From Roseovarius sp. Pro17 (lineage in GTDB: Bacteria; Pseudomonadota; Alphaproteobacteria; Rhodobacterales; Rhodobacteraceae), in the NCBI RefSeq assembly GCF_035599575.1, contig NZ_CP141179.1:1054001-1118000 (forward strand): a DNA stretch of 64,000 nt, in the 5' to 3' direction. Below the pieces are notes generated by a model that saw only the letters and a program-made list of their open reading frames with translations, did not search any database and was not told where the DNA came from. Shown here in pieces: positions 37,844 to 47,341 of this stretch; the stretch's first letter is position 1; each line of letters starts with the position of its first letter. The position numbers and the translations under genes are program-made.

Positions 37844-38233
37844 CGCCGCCGTTGCGGAGATGGACATATTCGATCCACACACTTGCGGCGAGGCCACATA
37901 TCAAAAGGCGACAACGATACCCGCATGGCATTGAAGTAATGAGAGTCGGAATTGCCGCAACATTTGTCGAGCAGGTGAAGACGACCGATCTGAGTATCGG
38001 GATATTAGGCCGCAACAATTTGAGTTGGTTGGCGAATACTTAGCGCAATGACCTATGGCCAGAAATATGCCCGACATGCGTGATGTAATGCGCCATAGCG
38101 GGGAACTGGCGAGAATGTCTGTTTCGATACCGTCGAACAATGGCCGGTCGAAAGCCATTGCAGGGTCTTGGATAGAGGTGAAGAACCCGCCGAATTGACG
38201 AATTTCCAGATTTCCATCTTGAAGATTATCTCA
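37844..38233. other. Intergenic region upstream of the TetR operon
   Basis: About 390 bp without a supported gene. Small open frames on both strands lack ribosome-binding sites and recognisable motifs. The right-hand end should contain the promoter of the tetR-type gene. Confidence 0.4.
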
Positions 38234-38272
38234 ACCCTCACTACATACCGACCGTCGGTTTGTAGTGAGGGT
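38234..38272. promoter_or_regulatory. 39-bp palindromic operator of the TetR-type regulator
   Basis: The arms ACCCTCACTACA (38234-38245) and TGTAGTGAGGGT (38261-38272) are perfect inverted repeats. Between them lies a second perfect palindrome ACCGAC-C-GTCGGT (38247-38259) on the same centre (38253). Only one base pair of the 39 bp is mismatched. It ends 3 bases before the regulator's ATG and contains its likely ribosome-binding site (GAGGG), so binding would block transcription, and the same sequence in RNA could fold over the start site. Confidence 0.82.
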
Positions 38273-38275
38273 GCG

Positions 38276-39010
38276 ATGAAAGACAGATCAGAAAACGCCA
38301 TTGCAGTCGCGCCCAAGCGCCAGCGCATGGCGCCCCAAGAGCGGCGGGCGCATATTTTGAATGCGGCGCAGGGCCTGTTTTTCGCGCGGGGCTGGGATGA
38401 CGTGACGATAGCCGATGTGCTTTCTGAAGCTGCCATTTCCAAGGGTGGATTCTACCATCACTTCACCGCCAAAGAGGATCTACTCGACGGCGTTATTGAG
38501 CGTTTCACGAGCGAAGCGCTGGCCTCGGCGGAGGCCGCGCGTGTTGCGACTTCGGGCGATGCTTTGACCCGTTTCAATGCATTTCTGGCCGAGTCGAGCC
38601 GTTGGAAGGCAGAGCGTGCCCCCCAGATCCGGTTCTTTGTCGATGCCATGCTGCGGCCCGGTAACGATCTGCTGTTCCATCGCATTTCGGATGCATCCGC
38701 CGCAGCGGCAAGGCCAATTCTGCGCGAGGTGATCGCCGATGGGGTCGCTGAAGGCTGTTTCGATGTGGCCGATACGGACCTTGTTACCGAGACGATCCTT
38801 GCGTGGTCGATCGGCCGCAGGGCTGTTGTCGAGATGGCCATACGGACCGCCGAGGCAGGATATCTCGACGCGGCGACTGATCTCCTCGACGGCCGGATGG
38901 TGGCCGAGGGTGCGTTGATCGACAGACTGCTTGGCCTACCCCAAGGCAGCATCGCGCTGTCCAACCCGAGCGAATATCGCCTGATGCTGCGCGCGATCGC
39001 GGGCAATTGA
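38276..39010 (+). CDS. TetR family transcriptional regulator
   Basis: This is a repressor of the TetR family, 244 aa. The DNA-binding domain reads [44 protein letters not shown] in two parts, with the recognition helix at [10 protein letters not shown]. The ligand-binding C-terminus is long and helical. The start at 38276 is chosen because the upstream reading (from 38168) runs through the palindrome and lacks a ribosome-binding site. The palindromic operator directly upstream implies autoregulation, and the three genes downstream in the same direction (SpoIIAA-like, RND adaptor, RND pump) are probable targets. Confidence 0.9.
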   Translation: MKDRSENAIAVAPKRQRMAPQERRAHILNAAQGLFFARGWDDVTIADVLSEAAISKGGFYHHFTAKEDLLDGVIERFTSEALASAEAARVATSGDALTRFNAFLAESSRWKAERAPQIRFFVDAMLRPGNDLLFHRISDASAAAARPILREVIADGVAEGCFDVADTDLVTETILAWSIGRRAVVEMAIRTAEAGYLDAATDLLDGRMVAEGALIDRLLGLPQGSIALSNPSEYRLMLRAIAGN

Positions 39011-39071
39011 GGCGCTGCCGGGGCTAGGTATGCGTCCATATTTCAACAACTGAGAGCAGAAAGGAATAATC

Positions 39072-39833
39072 ATGCTGAAGATCAAAGAATTAAAGCCGAA
39101 CGTCTATGAAATCACGATGCAGGGCGTGCTCGAAAAGAGTGACATCGAGACGATGGAGCGCGAGCTGACTCCGGTGCTGAATGGCGACGGGCCGCTGGGT
39201 CTGATCGTGCGTGCCGAGGGTTGGAAGGATATCACCGCTGACGCAATAGCCGAGGACATGAAGTTTGAGTTTGGGCTGCTGGCACAATGGTCCAAGATCG
39301 CCAAGATGGCATTGGTGACCGACCTTCAGGCCTTCGCGGCGATCCTGAAATGGATCGATCCGATCCTGCCGATGATTGACATGAAGAGCTTTGGCTCATC
39401 CGACGTCGCGGCTGCCGAAGCTTTCGCGTCCGACCTGCCGACCAAAGCGGCGGTTGGCTCGGACAGCGGCGTGACACTGTTGTCGGACGGCAAGGACGGG
39501 TTGATCGCCTACGAGATTCATGGCCGGATCACCGCAGAGGATGTGGACAAGGTGCTGACGCCCCTCGAACCCCACCTAAAGGGCGACGGCAAGATCAATC
39601 TTCTTGTCAGATTCAAGAGCTATGAAGGGTTCGACCCGGCAATCCTGATGGACGGGTCGCTGATGGGCACGAAGATGAGCGCGATTACGCATTTGGGCCG
39701 CTACGCTATCGTCGGCGCGCCTGGCTGGGTGAAAACGATCGCCTCGGGTGTGGCGCCGATGATGCCCTTCGAGATGCGTCTCTTTGACGTCACCGAAGAC
39801 GCTGCCGCCTGGACATGGGTGCGCTCGGCCTAA
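39072..39833 (+). CDS. Tandem SpoIIAA-like (STAS-fold) protein
   Basis: This soluble protein of 253 aa has two SpoIIAA-like domains (DUF3478 type), residues about 1-118 and 130-253. Each repeat begins with a strand-turn-helix (VYEITMQGVLEKSDIETM; LIAYEIHGRITAEDVDKV), then LNGDGPLGLIVRAEGW or LKGDGKINLLVRFKSYEG, then LAQWSKIAKMALVTD or MSAITHLGRYAIVGAPGW. Single-domain proteins of this type are often stress-related or lipid-binding; a two-domain form between a TetR regulator and an RND efflux pair is unusual. AAAGGA precedes the ATG. Confidence 0.82.
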   Translation: MLKIKELKPNVYEITMQGVLEKSDIETMERELTPVLNGDGPLGLIVRAEGWKDITADAIAEDMKFEFGLLAQWSKIAKMALVTDLQAFAAILKWIDPILPMIDMKSFGSSDVAAAEAFASDLPTKAAVGSDSGVTLLSDGKDGLIAYEIHGRITAEDVDKVLTPLEPHLKGDGKINLLVRFKSYEGFDPAILMDGSLMGTKMSAITHLGRYAIVGAPGWVKTIASGVAPMMPFEMRLFDVTEDAAAWTWVRSA

Positions 39834-40049
39834 TCATAGTTGTGGCGTGGTCCGACGGGCCTCACCGCCGCTAGATCAAGTTTTTGCAATGACCGACCTG
39901 AAGCCCATCTTGGCGCTAACACAGATTTCTGCGGTGCGCTTAGCAACGCCACCGCAGGAACTAGTACCGGGGTTTCGACGATGGAATCCTGACCACAGCA
40001 AAGCGGTATCAGCGAACTACGCGGTGCCTGTCCCCACGGAGATCAGTTC

Positions 40050-41318
40050 ATGACCGACACCCCGACTGAAGGGCGCAAGACGCTCACATTCGACAGCGAT
40101 GTTGGATCAACCCGGTCCCGATGGGTGGCCGGTGGCCTTGCTGTGGCGATTATCGGCTGGATGGGCAGCGGATACATTCTGCCGTCCAGTGATCCGACAC
40201 CAGTGACAGCTGCGTCTGCTACCCCCAAGGCCGTCACCGTTGCCGTGCGCCAATCGGTGGCTGAGTCCGTCGAGCAGGTCTTTGTGGCCGAGGGGCAGGC
40301 CCTGCCGGATCGTGACACGGCGATCCGGGCCGAGACGTCGGGCCAGATTGCCGAGCTGCTGGTGGACAAGGGCGCAGTGCTAGAGGCTGGTCAGGTGATC
40401 GCGCGTTTCGACACCGCCGCACGTCGGTCTGATCTGGCGCGGGCAAAGGAGGAGTTGAATCGCGCTCAGCGCGAGTTCGACAACGCCAGTGCGCTAGTAG
40501 CGCGAGGCGTGGCCACGGTAGATCGCGTCTCAGAGGCACGCGCCACTCTCGCCGCTGCTGAGGCGGGCGTTACAACTGCCGAAGAGGCTATCGGGAATAC
40601 GGAAATCCGTGCGCCTTTTGCCGGGCGGCTCGAAACACTTGATATCGACACACGCGAATTTGTGTCGACTGGTACTGACATAGGCCGGATCGTCGACAAC
40701 ACGCCGCTGACGATCCGCATCCAGATCCCGCAGCAGTCGCTCAGCGACATCAAGGTTGGCCAGACAGCCGAGGTCGCCTTTATCACAGGCGCGACGGGCA
40801 CGGGTGAGGTCAAGTTCGTCGGCACCAGCGCCGACGTCGACACCCGCACCTTTCTGGCCGAGATCGAGGTCCCGAATGAGGGTGGCACCATTCCCGCCGG
40901 CATCAGCGCGCAGTTGCGCATCCCCACAGGCAAGCTGACGGCGCATTTCGTCTCGCCCGCCATTCTGTCGCTGGATACCGACGGCACGCTGGGGATCAAG
41001 ACCGTGACTGCCGACAATCTGGTCGAATTTCACAAGATCAGCATCGTGCGCGCCCAGACCGATGGCATCTGGGTGTCGGGCCTGCCGGACGAGGCGCAGA
41101 TCATCTCTATCGGTCAGGGTTTCGTCAACAACGGCGAGACGGTCGATCCTCAACCGGATGGCGATGACAATGTGTCCGCCGCGCAGGCGCCGGTGCCGGG
41201 CGCGCCTGAGGCCAAAGCTGCGGCCAATGGCAACGGACAGATCATCGCGACAGCGCCCGAAACGGACATTCCGGCTGAACGGCCCGCCGACGCGGCCAAG
41301 AAAGAGAGCGTTCAATGA
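40050..41318 (+). CDS. RND efflux periplasmic adaptor subunit (membrane fusion protein)
   Basis: This adaptor protein of 422 aa links an RND pump to an outer-membrane channel. After an N-terminal membrane helix (GLAVAIIGWMGSGYIL) come a lipoyl-type half (IRAETSGQIAELLVDKGAVLEAGQVIARFD), an alpha-hairpin (ARAKEELNRAQREFDNASALVARGVA), the second lipoyl half (TEIRAPFAGRLE) and beta-barrel segments. The C-terminal 55 residues are alanine/proline-rich and look disordered. GGAG precedes the ATG, and the gene overlaps the pump as ATGA. No outer-membrane channel gene is nearby, so a TolC-type protein from elsewhere is probably used. Confidence 0.91.
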   Translation: MTDTPTEGRKTLTFDSDVGSTRSRWVAGGLAVAIIGWMGSGYILPSSDPTPVTAASATPKAVTVAVRQSVAESVEQVFVAEGQALPDRDTAIRAETSGQIAELLVDKGAVLEAGQVIARFDTAARRSDLARAKEELNRAQREFDNASALVARGVATVDRVSEARATLAAAEAGVTTAEEAIGNTEIRAPFAGRLETLDIDTREFVSTGTDIGRIVDNTPLTIRIQIPQQSLSDIKVGQTAEVAFITGATGTGEVKFVGTSADVDTRTFLAEIEVPNEGGTIPAGISAQLRIPTGKLTAHFVSPAILSLDTDGTLGIKTVTADNLVEFHKISIVRAQTDGIWVSGLPDEAQIISIGQGFVNNGETVDPQPDGDDNVSAAQAPVPGAPEAKAAANGNGQIIATAPETDIPAERPADAAKKESVQ

Positions 41319-44300
41319 ACGGCATCATCGACGCCGCCTTTAGCCGCAGCCGCGTCGTTGTCATGGCGCTGATCATGATCCTGGCCGTCGGTGCCTATGC
41401 CTATGTCACGATCCCCAAGGAAAGCTCGCCCGAGATCCCGATCCCGATCTTTTACGTTTCGACCGGCCTCGACGGCATTTCGCCCGAGGATTCTGAACGC
41501 CTGCTGGTCGAGCCGCTGGAGATTGAACTGAGCGCGATCACCGGCCTCAAGCAGATGACCGGCAATGGTGGCGAAGGCTATGCAAGCTTGCAGCTGGAGT
41601 TTGAGCCGGGTTTCGATTCCGAGGCCGCGCTCCGTAAGGTCAGGGAGGGCGTGGACCGCGCCAAACCCGAGCTACCCGAAGACGCCACTGATCCGGTCGT
41701 GACCGAGATCAACACAGCGCTTTTCCCGATCCTGACGGTAATCTTGTCCGGCCCCGTGCCCGAGCGCACGCTCAATTCCCTGTCCGAGGAACTATCGGAT
41801 GGGATCGAGGGTCTTGAGGGCGTGCTGGAAGTCGATGTGGGCGGAGCGCGTGACGCGCTGTTGGAGGTGCTGATCGACCCCACAGTGTTCGAGACCTACA
41901 ATATCAGCTTTGAGGAATTGATCAGCCAGATCAACCGCAACAACCGACTGATTGCAGCAGGCGCTATCGAGAATGGCGCGGGCCGTATCGTGCTGAAAGT
42001 GCCGGGGCTGATCGAAAATATCGAGGACGTCATGGCCCTTCCTGTGAAGGTGCGCGGCGACACTGTCGTCACCTTCGGCGACGTCGCCACGATCCGCCGC
42101 ACGTTCGAGGACCCAACTGGCTTCGCCCGCATCGACGGTCAGCCGGCGCTGGCGCTGGAGATCAAGAAGCGGGCGGGGTCGAACATCATCGAAACCGTTG
42201 CCGCAGTGCGCACGCTGATCGAAGAGGCGCAGGCGGACTGGCCGAGCAGCGTGACCATCGATTACATGCAAGACGAAAGCGAGCAGGTGGAGACCATGCT
42301 GAGCGATCTGGAGGCGAACGTCATCGCCGCCGTGATCCTCGTGATGATCGTCATAGTCTGGGCGCTTGGCATCCGATCCGCTTTGCTGGTCGGTCTCGCG
42401 ATTCCTGGCGCCTTTCTTGCAGGTGTGACGGGGCTGCTGGTGATGGGATACACGATGAACCTTGTCGTGCTTTTTTCGCTCATCCTGGTTGTGGGGATGC
42501 TGGTGGACGGCGCAATCGTTACCACCGAACTTGCCGATCGCCGATTGCAGGAGGGAGATGAGCCCAAGGTTGCGTATGCTTTCGCCGCCAAGCGCATGGC
42601 CTGGCCGATCATCGCCTCGACGGCGACGACGCTGTCCGTGTTTTTTCCGCTGCTGTTCTGGACCGGCACAGTCGGTGAGTTTATGAAATTCCTGCCGATT
42701 ACCGTGATCCTGACGCTGACGGCATCGCTCTTCATGGCGCTGATATTCATCCCCGTCGTCGGTGGCCTCATCGGCAAGAAGCCTCCGCAATCGGCCAAGG
42801 ACAAGGCAACGCTGCACGCTGCCGAAAAGGGTGATCCGCGCGATTTGGGCGGATTTACCGGCGGCTATGTAAAGGTGCTGCAATTCGCGATCCTGCGGCC
42901 TTGGGCGACGCTGTTCATGGCGATTTCGTTCCTGCTCGCGGGTTTTGGTGCTTACGGCCAATTCGGCAACGGCATCAGCTTTTTCCCGTCGATCGAGCCG
43001 GAATTCGCACAGGTGCAGGTCCGCGCCCGCGACAACTTCTCGATCTATGAAAAGGACGCGCTGGTGCGCCGTGTCGAGGAACGTCTGTTCGCCTATGACG
43101 AGATCGCGTCGGTCTATGCCCGCTCGGGCGGTGGCAATCAGGACGCCGCCGATCTGATCGGCACGATCCAGATTGAACTAACCGAATGGGACACGCGCCG
43201 AACTGCCGCTGTTATCGGTGAGGACATCCGCACCGACATGGCGACGATTCCCGGTATCGACGTGCAGGTGCAAACGGCGTCCTCCGGCCCCTCGGCAGGC
43301 AAACCCATCAGCCTGCGCGTGCGCGCCCGCGATCCGCAGGCCCAAGCGGCGGCGGTCGAGAAAATCCGCAGCGCGATGGACGACATCGGCGGCTTTACCG
43401 ACGTCACCGATACGCGGCCTTTGCCCGGGGTCGAATGGCGCATCGCGGTGAACCGCTCTGAGGCTGCGCGCTTTGGCGCCGACATTTCGACCCTCGGACA
43501 GGCGGTGCAACTTCTGACGCGCGGCATCACCGTGGCCGATTACCGCCCCGACGACGCCGACGGATCGGTCGATATCAACGTGCGCTTCCCCTCAAACGAA
43601 CGCACGCTGGAAGAGCTTCAATCGCTGCGCGTGCCCACCTCGGCGGGCCTCGTCCCGATCTCGAACTTTGTCACGTTCGAACCTTCCCCGCGCAGCGGCA
43701 CCATCACCCGCGTTGACCAACGTCGCGTCATCACCATCGAGGCGAACGTCGCCCCCGGCGTGTTGGTCAACGATCAAGTCGTCGCATTGCAATCGTCCAT
43801 CGACCGCATGGACCTGCCAGACGGGGTCGAGGCCACCTTCGCCGGCGAGGCGCAGGATCAGACCGAGTCGATGATCTTTCTCATCGGTGCCTTCGTGACC
43901 GCAATAGTGCTGATGTTCGTGATCCTCGTGATCCAGTTCAACAGCTTCTATCAGGCCTTCGTCGTGATGAGCGCTATCGTGTTCTCGATTGCCGGTGTCT
44001 TGTTCGGCCTGATCGTCACTGGCCGCCCCTTCGGCGTTGTGATGGGAGGGATCGGGGTGATCGCGCTGGCCGGGATCGTGGTGAACAACAACATCGTGCT
44101 GATCGACACCTACAATGACCTGAAAAAGACGGGATTGTCGCCGCTGGAGGCCGCTCTGCGGACTGGCGCGCAGCGTCTGCGGCCCGTCGTGCTGACCTCG
44201 GTGACGACGGCGCTGGGCCTGATGCCCATGGTGATTGGCGTGAACCTCAACTTTTTCAGGCGAGAGATCGTCTATGGCGCGCCCTCGACCCAGTGGTGGA

Positions 44301-44446
44301 CGGAGTTGTCATCGGCCATCGCGGGTGGGCTGGTGATCGCAACGGTGCTGACCCTTATCGTGACGCCCGCCATGCTGATGCTGGGCGAGAAAAAGGCGGG
44401 GCGCTCCAGATCATCGGGGGACCTTGCCGCGACACAGCCGACATGA
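41315..44446 (+). CDS. RND efflux transporter permease
   Basis: This inner-membrane proton-driven pump has 1043 aa, the standard RND length, with twelve membrane helices and two large periplasmic loops. In TM4 the motif is VGMLVDGAIVTTE, one aspartate of the proton relay being kept; TM10 reads GIVVNNNIVLID, where drug pumps of the AcrB type have lysine. This set of residues occurs in a broad subfamily, so it does not indicate loss of function. The pump is translationally coupled to its adaptor and is probably controlled by the TetR-type protein at 38276. The substrate is unknown. Confidence 0.92.
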   Translation: MNGIIDAAFSRSRVVVMALIMILAVGAYAYVTIPKESSPEIPIPIFYVSTGLDGISPEDSERLLVEPLEIELSAITGLKQMTGNGGEGYASLQLEFEPGFDSEAALRKVREGVDRAKPELPEDATDPVVTEINTALFPILTVILSGPVPERTLNSLSEELSDGIEGLEGVLEVDVGGARDALLEVLIDPTVFETYNISFEELISQINRNNRLIAAGAIENGAGRIVLKVPGLIENIEDVMALPVKVRGDTVVTFGDVATIRRTFEDPTGFARIDGQPALALEIKKRAGSNIIETVAAVRTLIEEAQADWPSSVTIDYMQDESEQVETMLSDLEANVIAAVILVMIVIVWALGIRSALLVGLAIPGAFLAGVTGLLVMGYTMNLVVLFSLILVVGMLVDGAIVTTELADRRLQEGDEPKVAYAFAAKRMAWPIIASTATTLSVFFPLLFWTGTVGEFMKFLPITVILTLTASLFMALIFIPVVGGLIGKKPPQSAKDKATLHAAEKGDPRDLGGFTGGYVKVLQFAILRPWATLFMAISFLLAGFGAYGQFGNGISFFPSIEPEFAQVQVRARDNFSIYEKDALVRRVEERLFAYDEIASVYARSGGGNQDAADLIGTIQIELTEWDTRRTAAVIGEDIRTDMATIPGIDVQVQTASSGPSAGKPISLRVRARDPQAQAAAVEKIRSAMDDIGGFTDVTDTRPLPGVEWRIAVNRSEAARFGADISTLGQAVQLLTRGITVADYRPDDADGSVDINVRFPSNERTLEELQSLRVPTSAGLVPISNFVTFEPSPRSGTITRVDQRRVITIEANVAPGVLVNDQVVALQSSIDRMDLPDGVEATFAGEAQDQTESMIFLIGAFVTAIVLMFVILVIQFNSFYQAFVVMSAIVFSIAGVLFGLIVTGRPFGVVMGGIGVIALAGIVVNNNIVLIDTYNDLKKTGLSPLEAALRTGAQRLRPVVLTSVTTALGLMPMVIGVNLNFFRREIVYGAPSTQWWTELSSAIAGGLVIATVLTLIVTPAMLMLGEKKAGRSRSSGDLAATQPT

Positions 44447-44628
44447 GGCGCGTCCCTGCGAAGTGATCATGACGTTGGCGCTGTCCCTATCGTCCGCTGC
44501 CAATCTTTGCGGGCAAACTCTTGTCCTTGACCCACTGCCCGGCGGGGCACTGCGCGGCAATGTCCCGAGCCACGACTGGCCGTTCGATGGATCGGTACTG
44601 ATAGAACTCTCGTCATGCCACCCGCGAT

Positions 44629-45043
44629 TTCCGTGCGACACGACGGCGGTTCCTTCAGGGCGATATCGAAGCACTGCTTGACTCAGCCGATCCCGAAATG
44701 GAACTGGGTGCGCGTCTTTATCTCGACAACTGAAACGCTTGCCATTTCGTAGATCGGCGCGGCGCGGACGAGGTGTTTCCGAAACTTGACGGCAGGTCGC
44801 TGGTGAACGCTCCGGGAGGGATGGGCCTGATCAATGTAATCCTGAATGGCGCAGAATTGCCATCGACGGAAATCCGGCCCATGCGCATGCCCGGCTTTGC
44901 CAATTGGTTGCCGGAAGCCGAGGTGGCGAAGCTGGCCAACTGAGTGCGCAGCGCCTGAAGCAATTCTGTCGACGCAAACGAGGCAATTACTGTCGCAGAA
45001 ATGCGTGGAGATATTGCTGAAACAATTGATCCGAAGGGGTGAA
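44629..45043 (+). pseudogene. Decayed cytochrome c subunit of a sugar/gluconate-type dehydrogenase
   Basis: One plus-strand frame reads DIEALLDSADPEMELGARLYLDN, then TGA (44731-44733) exactly where the first cysteine of the haem motif CxxCH should be, then NACHFV. It continues GADEVFPKLDGRSLVNAPGG, LINVILNGAELPSTE, MRMPGFANWLPEAEVAKLAN, followed by two more stops where tyrosine and tryptophan are usual (N-stop-VRSA-stop-SNS). This is the third haem domain of alcohol/gluconate dehydrogenase cytochrome subunits; the first two domains are missing. It is clearly non-functional. Confidence 0.78.
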
Positions 45044-45279
45044 AGTCGCGCACATTCGGCCCCTCGGTGGGTGGGTTTCAGTAGACGGATCAGGGATGAA
45101 GGCAAGAAGTTCGCCTGCCTCTCTGACACTGCTATCTGCAGACAAAGAGACAGCCAACTGCGCCAGCCCGCGCTTTTATCCTGACGGCAAATTCGAGCGT
45201 CGCGGCAACAAGGCTCTGCAAGCTTCCCACCCAAGCGTTTCTCAGCGTAACATGCTTGGGAGCGGCAAGGGGACGTGTG
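45044..45279. other. Intergenic region upstream of the TPR gene
   Basis: About 235 bp with no supported gene; AAGGGGACG lies just before the ATG at 45280. Confidence 0.4.
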
Positions 45280-46908
45280 ATGGCTTATTATGACTTAGGT
45301 TCATATTCACGAAAGATTTCAACCACATCCCAGAATGCCCAAAAGTGGTTCGACCGCGGATTGACATGGACCTACGCATACAACCACGAAGAAGCCATCG
45401 CCTGTTTTCGCAAAGCGATGAGCGCGGACCCTGGATGCGCAATGGCGCATTGGGGCATCGGATATTGCGTCGGCCCCAATTATAACAAGCCATGGGAAAC
45501 ATTTGAGGACGACGAAAAACCTGAATGTATAGAGACGGCCCAATCCTCAATTGACGCCGCGAATGAACTGTTGGATCAGACCACACCGGTGGAACGCGCT
45601 TTGATCGAGGCGCTGCGCGCGCGCTATCCCGATACGTCGAACATTCAGGATTACGACCCTTGGAATAACGCCTTTGCGAATGCAATGCGCAAGGTCCATT
45701 CCAGATTTGCTGACGATCTGGATGTCTGCGCTGTTTTCGCTGAGGCGATCATGAATCGCACGCCTTGGCAGTTGTGGGATTTGCCCAGCGGCCAACCGGC
45801 CGAGGGTGCGGGCACTCTTGAAGCAGTCGCTTTGCTGGAGAATGCGTTTCAGGCACTGCAGGGGGCTTGGCAGCATGCGGGCCTGTTGCACATGTATATT
45901 CACCTCATGGAGATGTCTCCCCATCCAGAAAAGGCCCTGCGCCACGGCGATGCTCTGACAACCCTTGTGCCCGATGCGGGGCATTTGTTGCACATGCCAA
46001 CCCATGTCGACGTGTTGTGTGGCGACTACATGAATGTTGTCTTGCGCAACCAAGCGGCGATCGTGGCAGACCAGAAATTCCTGGAACGAGAAGGTGCTGA
46101 CAACTTCTACTCGGTTTATCGGTGCCACAATTACCATTTCACGATTTACGGCGCGATGTTCCTGGGCCAACCCATTGTAGCGTTAGAGACTGCCGACGAG
46201 TTGATTGCCACCTTGCCTTCAGACACTTTGCGTCCGATGGCCGACTGGTTCGAGGCCTTCATTTCAATGAAGCAGCATGTTTTCATCCGGTTTGGGCGCT
46301 GGCAGGACATATTGGATCAGGATCTGCCTGACGACGAAGGGTTGTATTGTGTGACCCTAGCCATGATGCGCTATGCTCGCACGGTTGCCTTGGCAAACCT
46401 GCATCGGATCAACAAGGCGGACGCAGAAAGGGCAAAGTTTTACACGGCGCTGGATCGCGTGCCGAGCAGCCGGATGTTGTTTAACAATACCTGCAGGGAC
46501 ATCTTGAGAGTCGCGGAACAGATGATGCTGGGAGAGCTTGCGTATCACAAAGGCGATCACAAAGCCGCCTTTGATCACCTTCGCCGGTCTGTCGAGATTG
46601 ATGACAACATGCCCTACGACGAACCGTGGGGCTGGATGCAGCCAACCCGCCATGCGCTGGGCGCGCTTTTGTTGGAGCAGGGTCAGGTCGAAGAAGCTGA
46701 AGCTGTCTATCGGGCTGATCTCGGGCTTGACGCGACCTTGGGTCGAGCGTGCCAGCATCCGGGAAATGTCTGGAGTCTCCATGGCTTGCACGAATGCCTT
46801 AACCTGCGCGGAGAAGCCATCGAAGCGGCGCATATCAAGCTCCAACTTGAAAAGGCAATCGCGCGCGCCGAAGTGCCCATTAGGGCCTCATGTTACTGTC
46901 GCCAATAA
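45280..46908 (+). CDS. Tetratricopeptide repeat protein (TTC38-like)
   Basis: This soluble repeat protein has 542 aa. Helical pairs begin with AQKWFDRGLTWTYAYNHEEAIACFRKAMSADP in two parts, a canonical TPR signature, and continue across the protein with later pairs at LGELAYHKGDHKAAFDHLRRSVE and LGALLLEQGQVEEAEAVYRAD. Between them are histidine-rich segments (GLLHMYIHLMEMSPHPEKAL, LLHMPTHVDVL) that recall TTC38-family proteins. A cytoplasmic scaffold is the likely role. The start at 45280 has an AAGGGG site; an in-frame start at 45256 is less likely. It stands alone, without partner genes. Confidence 0.8.
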   Translation: MAYYDLGSYSRKISTTSQNAQKWFDRGLTWTYAYNHEEAIACFRKAMSADPGCAMAHWGIGYCVGPNYNKPWETFEDDEKPECIETAQSSIDAANELLDQTTPVERALIEALRARYPDTSNIQDYDPWNNAFANAMRKVHSRFADDLDVCAVFAEAIMNRTPWQLWDLPSGQPAEGAGTLEAVALLENAFQALQGAWQHAGLLHMYIHLMEMSPHPEKALRHGDALTTLVPDAGHLLHMPTHVDVLCGDYMNVVLRNQAAIVADQKFLEREGADNFYSVYRCHNYHFTIYGAMFLGQPIVALETADELIATLPSDTLRPMADWFEAFISMKQHVFIRFGRWQDILDQDLPDDEGLYCVTLAMMRYARTVALANLHRINKADAERAKFYTALDRVPSSRMLFNNTCRDILRVAEQMMLGELAYHKGDHKAAFDHLRRSVEIDDNMPYDEPWGWMQPTRHALGALLLEQGQVEEAEAVYRADLGLDATLGRACQHPGNVWSLHGLHECLNLRGEAIEAAHIKLQLEKAIARAEVPIRASCYCRQ

Positions 46909-47341
46909 TAGATAACGGCGTCTTGGGTGCCGTTCGATTTGTCCATTCCACGCTTTTTTGCAGCTTCCCCCGAGTTAATTTAGGTAGCAGATTTGCCGCC
47001 CTGCTGTCGGCCACGTCTGGCGCGACGGCAGGCCCCCGGTTTATGTGCGCATCGTTAGACCGTAACCCCGATGCACTTCGGTTTGGATGGCAAGCGTCGT
47101 CACAATATCCGTTTTGCCGCTTGCACGAACTCAAGCTCTGGGAAGTGCTACGTTGATGACGACTGATAGCATTGGAAAAGCTGCGCCGCGCAACCCGAGA
47201 GGGGCCCAGAGGCATCTGACAGCCATTACTCGTCAGAAAATCCGTCTCTTGGCGCACAGGATTGGCGGCCGCTCGTTGGGAAAGTGGTAAACTTTGAGAC
47301 GGCTCCATGGTAGAGTGGGGTAATAGTGGATGGAGGAAGAT
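46909..47341. other. Intergenic region without a supported gene
   Basis: About 430 bp. A 44-codon frame (47156-47290, beginning MTTDSIGKAAPRN) exists but has no convincing ribosome-binding site and no known motif. A strong GGAGGAAG site at the right end belongs to the next gene. Confidence 0.4.

Noticed and set aside
41792..42961. 389-codon minus-strand frame
   Set aside because: It is antisense to the RND pump and rich in histidine/arginine without motifs.
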